Shown piece after piece: positions 15,590-23,545 of a DNA stretch of 64,000 nt. Positions within the stretch are counted from its first letter, which is position 1; the number at the start of each line of letters is the position of its first letter. The notes under the pieces are model-generated. The model was not told the DNA's origin. It ran no database searches and saw only the letters and a list, made by a program, of their open reading frames with translations. The position numbers were made by a program, and so were the translations under genes. The DNA is from JAXGZG01 sp040771825 (lineage in GTDB: Bacteria; Bacillota; Sulfobacillia; Fermentithermobacillales; Fermentithermobacillaceae): assembly GCA_040771825.1 (NCBI GenBank), contig JAXGZG010000001.1:124001-188000 (forward strand). Direction: 5' to 3'.

Positions 15590-16831
15590 CTACATAGATA
15601 CTCCGATTTCCCTGGCGATAGCCGAGACTTTGCCGGCATCCATCCCCTCGTCCCCAGCCCTGGCAAGGTAGGTAGCAGCCAGGTCAAGTCTTGCGCCCGA
15701 GGCGCACCTCCGTGCTGCTGCAGCAAACTGAAACGCCCGGGATTCCGGGTTGCCGAAAAGCACTGATAAGGACAGATCCGCCTCTGCCGCTAATGAGAAC
15801 GCTTCCTCATAGTGGATAACAGCTTCTTCATGTCGCCCTTCAAGACTCGCCACCCTTGCCATTACGAGAAGGTGATCCACCTTGTCATACCATAGGAAAT
15901 ACACCGGGTAGTCAGCTACCTGGATGAGGCCCAGTTTCTCGGCCAGGAACCTGGATCCGTCATTGCTGGCATAGCAGTCCCAATACGGCTTAATCCCCCG
16001 TTCCACGCATTTTCGCAGGCACGCAGCAGAAGCAGCGGTGGCATGCCCCTTCCTCTGGTACTGCCAGACTGTCTCAACACCAATGCTGCATGCCGAATCC
16101 GTCGGGTACTCGGTCAGGCACCAAGAGGTGATGGCATCGCCTTGAAGGACGCAGTATCCGCTGCCTTTTTCTAGGAAGTCCTCGGGTTTGGGCCATTGTT
16201 TATCAATCTCTGCCCGCAAGTATTCAGCGTTCCGGTAGGCTCCCGTAAGTAGCAGATCAGCGTCTACTTCTCGCAGTGTGCACGCTACAGGAGGACGGGC
16301 AAGGGCTTCCAGCGTTTCCAGCATGGTGCCAGCCGTGTTGGTATTTGGCGGACGGCCTGCGTCATCAGCGTTATCTGCATTATGCGTGCCGTCAGCGTCA
16401 TCCGCGCCATCCACGCCAGTCGGCAGGCTTACCCCGGCGTTGCCTGCGCTTAGAGGAAGGTCCATTGTGTAGAGAAGTCGTCTGTCCGGGATTAGTGGTC
16501 TTAAGGAAATCATGCCGGGCAATAAAGACTGCCACTCTGCTGGCCAAAAAGACACGTCGAACATGACGCCTTTCCGATTCGCGCCTGCCGGTATGATTGT
16601 GTCGTTGAAAAGGAGAGATAGATTCAGGTTAGCATCCGGACTAGGGGTTCCGGCAAGAAACACGTTGCCAAGTGTCTCCCACACCAGTACCAAAGTGGGC
16701 TCATCTTCCCTGTCTGCAAACACCCGGCCAGTGACGTGCCCCTCCAATATGGACAGGGGATACTGGAAGGAGGGCAGCATCTTCACGAGATGCCTAGCCC
16801 TGTAACGTGCTGACCCAAGCAATTCTACCAC
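15590..16831 (-). CDS. GNAT-family acetyltransferase with a C-terminal helical repeat region
   Basis: A 413-aa protein. The GNAT core is in the middle: the beta-strand ACSIGVETVWQYQRKGHATA (248-266) is the acetyl-CoA loop (Q/RxxGxG/A), followed by RGIKPYWDCYASNDGSRFLAEKLGL, the usual last helix-strand. The N-terminal half (1-125) resembles the GNAT_acetyltran family's extra domain. The end (about 315-400) has short Ala-rich helical repeats (TPR-like). Residues 140-165 are a low-complexity Asp/Ala/Asn insert with DGADDADG-type repeats. The acceptor is unknown. GTG 16831 is the assumed start; its SD (GGAG, far upstream) is weak, so the start is uncertain. Confidence 0.75.
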   Translation of the reverse strand: MVELLGSARYRARHLVKMLPSFQYPLSILEGHVTGRVFADREDEPTLVLVWETLGNVFLAGTPSPDANLNLSLLFNDTIIPAGANRKGVMFDVSFWPAEWQSLLPGMISLRPLIPDRRLLYTMDLPLSAGNAGVSLPTGVDGADDADGTHNADNADDAGRPPNTNTAGTMLETLEALARPPVACTLREVDADLLLTGAYRNAEYLRAEIDKQWPKPEDFLEKGSGYCVLQGDAITSWCLTEYPTDSACSIGVETVWQYQRKGHATAASAACLRKCVERGIKPYWDCYASNDGSRFLAEKLGLIQVADYPVYFLWYDKVDHLLVMARVASLEGRHEEAVIHYEEAFSLAAEADLSLSVLFGNPESRAFQFAAAARRCASGARLDLAATYLARAGDEGMDAGKVSAIAREIGVSM

Positions 16832-16878
16832 CGTTGTCTCTCAGCTCCCAACAGGGCTCGCGTTCCCACCTAAGTCGC

Positions 16879-17109
16879 CTATGGCTTCTGTATGCCTAGC
16901 AAGTCTTCGGCTAAGCGCGATACGAATTTGTACGAGTCAAAGACACCCTGGTTGTAGAAGTACGGCGCCAATTCTTTCGAGAAGAAATCCAAAATGAGTG
17001 TTGCTGCCAAATCTCCCAAGTTCTCGTCGCGTTCCTCCAGAAACCACTTTCTTATCAGTCCGATCATCTCGTCCCGCTTCTCTTTGCTGAACTTGAACTG
17101 CGGGTCCAT
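16879..17109 (-). CDS. DUF2164 family small protein
   Basis: A 76-aa protein with KEKRDEMIGLIRKWFLEERD, then ENLGDLAATLILDFFSKELAPYFYNQGVFD, matching the DUF2164 pattern (EERDEELGELAAxxLLDFF, then PYxYNQGV). The function of this family is not known. ATG 17109 is preferred because family members begin near an MxxFKFSKEKR-like segment; an in-frame start 24 codons earlier is possible. It is a short, soluble, helical protein, transcribed alone toward the acetyltransferase gene, 47 bases from its start. Confidence 0.8.
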   Translation of the reverse strand: MDPQFKFSKEKRDEMIGLIRKWFLEERDENLGDLAATLILDFFSKELAPYFYNQGVFDSYKFVSRLAEDLLGIQKP

Positions 17110-17495
17110 AGAATTCACCGGCTTTCGGCCTTGTTTGGCCAACCACGTTTGGTCGCAAGTTTGCCCTGGGGTGTTATTCACCGAAAAGCACTGCGCTTTC
17201 CTTCTTGGATGTTGGCAAAGCAGGGTGTTCTTGAGCCACAGCAGTATTCCTCATCGAGAAGTAGTGTGCGGGTACACGCACGTAAGCCATGGAACAGGGA
17301 ACTGACGAAGCCTTGCGGCAGTCAAAACAATGGGTATGCGGTAGCTTGGGTCAAGACCAGCTCCACGCTCCGGATCGCTATGGCAGGCCACCGTCACGTT
17401 ACGGGCCATCCTGAAACACTGTGGCTCTTCGCTCTGATAAACTGTGAAAGGGGTAGGTTCTATCGCCGGGCACGGATAAAGGTCGAAAAGGCCTA
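17110..17495. other. Intergenic region, nothing recognised
   Basis: These 386 bases separate the DUF2164 gene (minus) from the broken lipoprotein gene (plus). They must hold two divergent promoters, but I could not identify a -35/-10 pair I trust. A 41-codon frame at 17289 has no SD and no recognisable features. Confidence 0.4.
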
Positions 17496-19099
17496 ATGAG
17501 CGCCGTGGTCGCCAGGTTAGTCGTGGCCGCCATGCTATGTTTGGCCCTGCTTGTTTCTTGCCGCCCGCAAGAGCCCGACTGGACCGATCAATATGTCCTG
17601 GATCCTCACGTGATCCGAACCTATACAAGCCCAGGCTGGGTTTGGACTGGAGAGCCCTCAGATGCTATATCCTCTGACGGAAAATGGTTGCTGGTGGCAC
17701 AATACGGTACGACAAAGAGCGTGATGGCGATTCCCCTGCTAGTAGATGGCACCCATAGCGGCACCGACCTTCAGCCAAGTCAGGGCGGGGGCCAAGAAGT
17801 GCTGCTTGGCAGCGACGCTGGGAGCTCATGACTGGAGGAGACTCGGTCCAGTTCCTGCCCGTGGGCTGGCTGTCAGATACTGAGTGCCTTTTCTTTGCAG
17901 AGGGGGGCCAAAACCCAGAGGCCAGCCAAGGGAAAGAAGGCATATCAGTCTTCGCGGGTGACGTGGCAGACAGAAGGGTTAGGGAAGTCTCCTTCATCCC
18001 CGTCCTAGACGGCCAGCTTCGAGACGTTAGCCTGTTCGCCGCCTCAAACAGGCTGGTCGTTGATCAAATGGGTTCAGTGTGGACAGTTGACCTTGGAGAT
18101 GGACGGGCTACCTGCCTCAGGCAGCTGGAGCATCCGGATCATGAGGGAGTTTTGGTTCCCAGGACATCTCCTGACGGCACTAAGTGCATTTACAGGTCCG
18201 TGGTAGACGGCAGAAGCGGATTGTATTTGCTTGACTTGGATACGGGCCAGGAGGAGGTTCTCGCCGCAGATGGCGACATAATGCATCTCTATCCAGCCTG
18301 GTCTCCCGATGGGCGTTTGATCGCCTCTTACACTGTGGCCAAGCGCACTGGGGACACCGGTTCCGACTGGTGGGACTACGAGGTCTACCCTGGTAACGAC
18401 GGGCCCATGCCCTGGGGGGCGGCCATTCGCGTGATGGATCTCCAGGGGAATACCGTGAAAGAGCTTACTGGGGATGGCAAGATACTGGGACAGTTTAGGT
18501 GGTCACCGGATTCTAGGTCACTGGCTTACCTGGCGGCACAGACCATTCCCTCTCCCAAGATTGGCGGAAACTAGGACGTGGTGATGCCTAATGCCGATAG
18601 CGTCATGGTCTCGTCGGTGGAGTCCAAAGGAAATGGCGCAGTGATTGCCGAGGTTGGGAAGGAAGCGGTCGTGGCCCTTGGGTCGGAGTATCGGAGCGTA
18701 TCAACCATTGGATTTGACCCAGAATCGAAGGGCGTCTTTTACGAGACTCAGGGCCAAATGGGCGGGTGCATCTGGTATGCGGCCAAAGGGCGGACAGGGG
18801 TTCAATCAGCGCTAGGCAGACCGGCCGCCATTACCCAAGGTTCTTGGCACCACCCCACAAGCATCCCCGTTTTCAGGGATCGAGGGCGAAATCTGGCCGC
18901 TATGATCGCGGGGTGTGACTCCGAATTGAGTCTTTACCTGGTCGGACCCACCGCGATTATCAGGGTGGCAGACTGGGAAGGCGCAACCGCCATTATCCTA
19001 GCTCATAATGATAAAACGCTAGTTGTCGACACATTTGTCGGTGGCGTGCACCGTCTTTCGGTTTACGAGATGCATTCGCCCGCAAGGAAAGTGCTTTGA
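17496..19099 (+). pseudogene. Beta-propeller (PD40/TolB-like) lipoprotein gene, disrupted
   Basis: Three consecutive pieces belong to one lipoprotein. Piece 1 (17496-17831) has a signal peptide with lipobox LLVSC (Cys22) and a first propeller blade (SSDGKWLLVAQYG). Piece 2 (17828-18574) is in another frame and continues with blades such as SPDGTKCIYRS and SPDGRLIASY. Piece 3 (18578-19099) is in the same frame as piece 2, separated only by a TAG at 18572-18574. The reading frame therefore carries one frameshift near 17828 and one nonsense codon. Blade motifs (xSPDGxxxxY) are PD40-like, as in TolB. If intact, the product would be a surface lipoprotein of about 530 residues with unknown function, related in style to the tandem lipoproteins at 21.7-26.0 kb. 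Confidence 0.7.
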
Positions 19100-19195
19100 G
19101 GATGGTGCCGTGAGGATGGTGTCATATTGTGCTGCGGTCCCCATGGCTTGTGGGTGGTGGTCAATGAATGACGATTCTAGGCAACCGAGTCATCC

Positions 19196-19220
19196 ATGAT
19201 GACGTAAATAACGTAGTCAT
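19196..19220. promoter_or_regulatory. Interrupted palindrome upstream of the zinc-ribbon membrane gene
   Basis: ATGATGACGT (19196-19205) and ACGTAGTCAT (19211-19220) are inverted copies (8 of 10 match) around AAATA. It is 33 bases upstream of the next start and could be an operator. Confidence 0.35.
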
Positions 19221-19252
19221 GATCTGATGACGCATTTGCAGGAGGGGTCAGA

Positions 19253-19717
19253 ATGAGTCAAAGACGAAGAACCACCAGTATCAAGCCGGGACGCGCTCCA
19301 TCTTTCTTGGGCGGAATCGGTTCAATCATCGCCATCGTTTTTGGCATCTTTTGGACCGTATTGGCCTATGGGATGACAAGGAATTCACCGTTTGGCGGCG
19401 TCGCCAACATCTTCCCATTGTTTGGTGTCTTGTCTATCGTTATGGGCGTTGTTAACGCGGCGTACAGCTTTAGGCAGGCGACACAAGAGAACCGCTATTC
19501 TGTCCTGGACATTACCGATTCCGAAAGTGAACCCGATCCGTTGAATGAGCGGTTTGGCCCCAGAGCAGAGGAGACCGTGGTCCGCACCACACCGGACACA
19601 GATCAAAATCAGAACACGAGGACCGATCACCAGCATCGCTTCTGCCCGTATTGCGGGGGCGATCTGGGCGAAGGCTTCCGTTTTTGCCCGTCGTGCGGCA
19701 AAGAGTTGCCTGAATAG
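19253..19717 (+). CDS. Two-helix membrane protein with C-terminal zinc ribbon
   Basis: A 154-aa protein with two predicted membrane helices (about 19-41 and 50-71), a polar linker rich in acidic residues and Thr, and a C-terminal zinc ribbon: CPYC (131, 134) and CPSC (145, 148). The layout, short basic N-terminus then two helices then cytoplasmic ribbon, is common in Firmicutes membrane proteins of unknown role. ATG 19253 has GGAGGGG 8 bases upstream. There is no enzyme motif, so it may be a membrane-bound sensor or assembly factor. A palindrome lies just upstream. Confidence 0.65.
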   Translation: MSQRRRTTSIKPGRAPSFLGGIGSIIAIVFGIFWTVLAYGMTRNSPFGGVANIFPLFGVLSIVMGVVNAAYSFRQATQENRYSVLDITDSESEPDPLNERFGPRAEETVVRTTPDTDQNQNTRTDHQHRFCPYCGGDLGEGFRFCPSCGKELPE

Positions 19718-19781
19718 CCCAAGAGCATGCTGACACAGTGGGACCCTCATCCAGAGCTCGCAGACAGTGCCCTTATCCGGA

Positions 19782-19798
19782 GCATTCTGCTAGAATGC
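19782..19798. promoter_or_regulatory. Short perfect inverted repeat
   Basis: GCATTCT-GCT-AGAATGC, seven-base arms, lies in the gap between the zinc-ribbon membrane gene and the next plus-strand gene. It could be an operator or a weak terminator; there is no T-run after it. Confidence 0.3.
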
Positions 19799-19891
19799 GT
19801 GCTGGCAACCACGCCGCCACCCTTCGATAATTCCCCCCAAAATTTCCACTAAAACCCGATCTAGTGGCAGGACTTTCCAAATCCCCGTCGA

Positions 19892-19911
19892 ACCTCCTGT
19901 TATTAGGAGGT
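19892..19911 (+). promoter_or_regulatory. Hairpin that sequesters a Shine-Dalgarno site
   Basis: ACCTCCT (19892-19898) pairs perfectly with AGGAGGT (19905-19911) across the loop GTTATT. The 3' arm is the SD of the following gene, so folding would hide it from the ribosome. This could be a translational switch. Confidence 0.5.
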
Positions 19912-20488
19912 GTCACCTATACGTACCAGACAGACCAGACGTGTCTCAGAGCCGCACATCATCCGGGCAGCGGACTACGTGCCCAAAGATGGATCGGAAC
20001 CGGGCGCTAGAGTAAGGGTCTACATGGAAGACCTCGACGCAGCGCACCGGATGATGGCGCAAGGCTGGACGCGTCACCTTCCCATAGAACTGGGAGCCAT
20101 GTTTTTGGTTGTGGCCATGCAGGCCTACAGCGGGATAACCGGAGATCTTATGTGGTTCAACATCAGAGACCTGTACCCAAAAGCCTTGGCTGAAGGTTTT
20201 CCCAGCTATCCTAAGGAAAAGCAGATAGAAGTAGCAGAACGGTTTGCAGAAGAGTATGGGAAGCCCTACACCACGACTGTGAAAGGCGCAATCAGAACCC
20301 TCATCGACCTAGGCTTGGTGGAGCGCTACCGGGGTAGGGGCGAAGGGTTGCGCATCCCCGATGTCCTGCCTTCGCCGGCTCAGCGACTCACCCTCAGTGA
20401 GAGGGAACTCGAAATCCTTGTGGCAAGGCAGGCACTAGGCCAGATTACGAGAACGCCTTTTTTCCGCGTCTTAGCAGAAACAGAATGA
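19910..20488 (+). CDS. Unrecognised protein with a winged-helix-like segment
   Basis: I do not recognise this family. The product (about 190 aa) has a mixed helix-strand N-terminal half, a hydrophobic segment LGAMFLVVAMQAYSG (not clearly membrane), and a middle region TTTVKGAIRTLIDLGLVERYRG that looks like the second half of a winged helix. Its start is puzzling. GTG 19910 overlaps the SD AGGAGG (19905-19910) and so cannot use it; the codon at correct spacing is ATA (19919, 8 bases), and no ATG/GTG/TTG lies close. The SD also sits in a perfect hairpin. The 3' end overlaps the convergent DUF4424 gene by 44 bases. I infer a possible DNA-binding role only weakly. Confidence 0.55.
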   Translation: MSPIRTRQTRRVSEPHIIRAADYVPKDGSEPGARVRVYMEDLDAAHRMMAQGWTRHLPIELGAMFLVVAMQAYSGITGDLMWFNIRDLYPKALAEGFPSYPKEKQIEVAERFAEEYGKPYTTTVKGAIRTLIDLGLVERYRGRGEGLRIPDVLPSPAQRLTLSERELEILVARQALGQITRTPFFRVLAETE

Positions 20489-21401
20489 GAGCCGCCCCTG
20501 CTAACGCCCACGGTATTGCTGATTTGGCGGTATCCGCAAAAGTGGTCGGGTCTAGCGCTGCGAGAATGCGAAGGTTTTCGCCGGGGAGTTCATGAAAATG
20601 CGCCGAGTACGAGTTGTCTTTCCGCTGAAATCCAGGGAGGGAAGTCTCGATGGTGATGTGACTCGGCACGTTGATCGTGACTGTCAGGTCAGCAAAACTC
20701 TTCCAATACCGCGCGGGTTCCAGGAAGTAGTAGAATTCTGCGGTGGGGTTTATATACGAGTAGCCTTTGCGCTGCTTTATGATGGCGGCGTTCTCAGTAT
20801 AGGTCACTTCTAGGGTGCGCGTGCCCCCGGCGGGGAAATCCAACTCAAATAGGGACATTTCAAAATCGTAGCCGGCATTGGTGTCGCCAGTCCTTTCTCC
20901 GGTGCCGGCATAGCGCAGGATTTCCTCGAAAGTGGGAGCCCCCGCTCCGTACACCGTCCAAGAACCCACATTGTACCAGGAGCGTGCCAAGAGGTCCTCG
21001 ACGTAGCCGTCCTGGCCGGTGATGTTCCAAGGTACAGTTTCGGACCGCAGCAGTTGGACTCGGTTGCCGTCGACGCATACCTGGACCTCCGTTGCAGGAT
21101 TGTTGGCCACGAAGGCAGCTAGGGTTGAAACATTCTCTTGGTATGTGTTGCGCATGTGGTAAGTGGCTACTATCTCGGCATGGGCCTCTTCTTTGCCTAA
21201 AGTCTGTATGTCATATGTCAGATTTTCCGAGACTACCTCAATGAAGTCATGCTTGACCGGAAGGAAGAATACGGCGTCTCCATCTTTCACGGATGCTGGG
21301 GGGCCGACGTTGGCGTAGGCAGTAGAGGTGAAGGTGCTCACAAGCAAAACGATGCTCGCGATGAGCGCAGCGAGTGTCCGTCCATTAGCCCGTTTGTACA
21401 T
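20445..21401 (-). CDS. Secreted, membrane-anchored DUF4424-like protein
   Basis: A 318-aa extracytoplasmic protein. The N-terminus has a signal peptide (basic start, LAALIASIVLLVSTF, then TAYANVGPP), and a C-terminal helix (SAIPWALAGAALILFLL) plus a basic RRGKKAFS tail would anchor it. The mature part has beta-rich segments with NVGPPASV at the start and LTYDIQTLGKEEAHAEIVATY, typical of the DUF4424 family, of unknown function. ATG 21401 has AAGGGGT upstream. No partner gene is evident. It is convergent with the preceding plus-strand gene and overlaps it at the 3' end, which suggests tight packing. Confidence 0.7.
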   Translation of the reverse strand: MYKRANGRTLAALIASIVLLVSTFTSTAYANVGPPASVKDGDAVFFLPVKHDFIEVVSENLTYDIQTLGKEEAHAEIVATYHMRNTYQENVSTLAAFVANNPATEVQVCVDGNRVQLLRSETVPWNITGQDGYVEDLLARSWYNVGSWTVYGAGAPTFEEILRYAGTGERTGDTNAGYDFEMSLFELDFPAGGTRTLEVTYTENAAIIKQRKGYSYINPTAEFYYFLEPARYWKSFADLTVTINVPSHITIETSLPGFQRKDNSYSAHFHELPGENLRILAALDPTTFADTAKSAIPWALAGAALILFLLRRGKKAFS

Positions 21402-21546
21402 GGTCAGACCCCTTTCGTTCTAGCGAGACCGTCGATTTCGGCTGCGCCAAAGCTTCAACGCCAACTCTTTGGACCCTAGCGGGGGTTCGTTTGTTCCGCA
21501 CTGAAGACCTGCACCAAAGGTCTCGGTCTTGCCGAGTGCAATGCCA

Positions 21547-21648
21547 ACCGTATCGCGGGCACCAATGTCCCTCACCCTGGCCGGTCGTGGGTCGTGGCCA
21601 GAGAGAGCCCTGCTCACAAAGAATACCGTATTTCGGGAACCAATGTCC
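21547..21648 (+). repeat. Two 24-bp direct repeats upstream of the lipoprotein pair
   Basis: Copies at 21547-21570 and 21625-21648, each of the form ACCGTATnnCGGGnACCAATGTCC, differ at three positions and start 78 bases apart. They lie in a 316-base gap with no gene, 70-170 bases before the first tandem lipoprotein gene. They may be regulator sites or relics of a duplication. Confidence 0.8.
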
Positions 21649-21717
21649 TACAGGCGGCGTCAATCCTAGCGAGCCGGCTTCTGAATCTTCAGAACTGCAA
21701 GGGGAGTTGTGGCGAAA

Positions 21718-23529
21718 ATGGATCGGCGGGTGGGTTGTCTCCGGGCTCACATACGAGCCACCGCCATCCGGCCGGCACGACGGATCGGCCTGACCGTTAC
21801 GGCTACCTTGACTGCCTTGGTTGCCTTGATGATGTCAACTACGGTGGCCGCCAGCCTATCCTTGGTTTCCTGCACCCGGCCGCCGGACCCGTACCGCCAT
21901 ATCCCTCCCACCCTGCATGTACAGGGCCTGTCAGGAGACATCGCCGCCGTTCGCAATGCCATCACCTGGCCCGCAGAAGACGGAAACGTCTGGCGCGTTG
22001 AGCACAAGGTTCTGCCTCCGAAGCCAGTGGACTTTGTGGCCGTAGTCCCCGGCAGCGAGGTGTTCATGACCCTCAAGGGTATCGGCAGAAGGCCGAGTAC
22101 AATCGCCCTGGGCATTCTGAGAGCAAGCATTTTTGATCGGCCCGAGCCTTGGAAACCCCTGTACTCCACCACTATCAGTGAGATATCCATCGACAAGTCA
22201 ACCAGCGAGCCACAGGTCACATTCAAATGGACGGCACCTGCAAAAAGTCTTGAGTCACCCGAGGAACTCCGCACTTCCGAAGGGCAGTACTGCCTGAGGA
22301 TCGATGTAGAGTGGGATGACCCGGAACGGCCGGAGCCATGTCGCGTCGAGTACATCTGCCGCTTGACTTTTGCCCAGGAGAGCCTAATAGAGAGGGCAAT
22401 GCGGATACCTCTGGAAATGTCTCGTGCCGCTTGGGAAGGTCGTCTGGACGCAGTCTCTTCGCTAATGGTCGAGCCTTACTTCAAAGACGGAGTCAAGAAA
22501 GACAACTACCAGCACCGTCCTTTTGAGGTGAGTCTCGCCGGCTCTTGGGACTCAATCCTGTGGCGGTCGCAAGACTGCGAGTTTTCTCTGGAATCCGAAC
22601 CCACGCTCCTCCTTGACTACCTACGAGACGATGTGAAATTCCCCTACGCCAGGGCCTCCGTCTCGTTCAAAGTCAAGGTGACCGATGAGAGAGGGCGTTC
22701 GGGGATCTGCGATTTTCAAGAGCGGTACCACCTAGACCTAGAACGCCCAATGAGGGTCGTGTCTAGCATGGCAAGGAGGGGCCAGTTGCAGGTAGACGAC
22801 GGAACGCATCCCGACTGGGTCCCCAAAGTTACCAAAGTGGGAGCCGTTACCAAGGTCGGGCCTTTCAAAGATCTGTTGTTGGATCCCAATTTGGATTCGT
22901 GGAGCGATGACGGCAAGTACCTGGCCTTCGTCGCAGACGGTTCCCACGCCGGCGAAGGAATTTGGGTGCTAAGCCGCGACGGAAGTGAACTGAGACGAGT
23001 GTACGAGCCGGACATGCCCAAGTTTTTGACGGTAGCTTCCCCAAGGCTCCGCATCCTCGGCTGGGCGCCGAATAAGCATAAGTTGTACTTCACTTTGACC
23101 GGGTATCAGCCCGGACCAGGTTCGCATGCTGAGGACTGCGGCGTGCTTTTCGCCGAGGTTGATGTATCCTCCGGCCTCACTCGGACCGTGGGCTTCATCC
23201 CTCACGAAGCCTGGCGGATATCCCGATGGGAAGTGAAGGTGACCCAAGACCAGACTCGCGCTTTCTTCGTCGCTGTAAACGACTTGTGGCAAGTGGACTT
23301 GGTATCAGGCGGAGCGATCAAGGTGTTTGAGGGCATTTGCGAATCGGATAAGTACGGCTTTCGTTTGTTCTATTCGCCATCCGGTTGGTACGCAGCTCAT
23401 GAAATCTGGCATGGCGACAAGCCCCGGTTGGCCGTGTATGATCTGAGAGAAGGTCACCGAAGCGAAATCACCTTTCTTGGAAGCCGCCAAGACTCGCCCT
23501 CCGTCGGCCCCTGCATTCTTGGGAGTTAG
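21718..23529 (+). CDS. Beta-propeller lipoprotein, tandem copy A (C-terminally short)
   Basis: A 603-aa putative surface lipoprotein: long N-terminal basic region, hydrophobic stretch and lipobox SLVSC (Cys about 52), then a beta-rich domain (about 60-290) and a PD40-like propeller (SWSDDGKYLAFVAD, APNKHKLYFTL). Copy A and copy B (23546-26041) align throughout, e.g. YQPGPGSHAEDCG versus YQPGPGPHAEDCG, but A stops after one further blade and lacks about 230 C-terminal residues of B. ATG 21718 is chosen (GGGGAG 11 bases upstream); GTG 21709 is nearer the SD. The protein probably sits on the outer face of the membrane; its ligand is unknown. Two direct repeats lie upstream. Confidence 0.7.
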   Translation: MDRRVGCLRAHIRATAIRPARRIGLTVTATLTALVALMMSTTVAASLSLVSCTRPPDPYRHIPPTLHVQGLSGDIAAVRNAITWPAEDGNVWRVEHKVLPPKPVDFVAVVPGSEVFMTLKGIGRRPSTIALGILRASIFDRPEPWKPLYSTTISEISIDKSTSEPQVTFKWTAPAKSLESPEELRTSEGQYCLRIDVEWDDPERPEPCRVEYICRLTFAQESLIERAMRIPLEMSRAAWEGRLDAVSSLMVEPYFKDGVKKDNYQHRPFEVSLAGSWDSILWRSQDCEFSLESEPTLLLDYLRDDVKFPYARASVSFKVKVTDERGRSGICDFQERYHLDLERPMRVVSSMARRGQLQVDDGTHPDWVPKVTKVGAVTKVGPFKDLLLDPNLDSWSDDGKYLAFVADGSHAGEGIWVLSRDGSELRRVYEPDMPKFLTVASPRLRILGWAPNKHKLYFTLTGYQPGPGSHAEDCGVLFAEVDVSSGLTRTVGFIPHEAWRISRWEVKVTQDQTRAFFVAVNDLWQVDLVSGGAIKVFEGICESDKYGFRLFYSPSGWYAAHEIWHGDKPRLAVYDLREGHRSEITFLGSRQDSPSVGPCILGS

Positions 23530-23545
23530 TGAGGTGGAATGCCGT

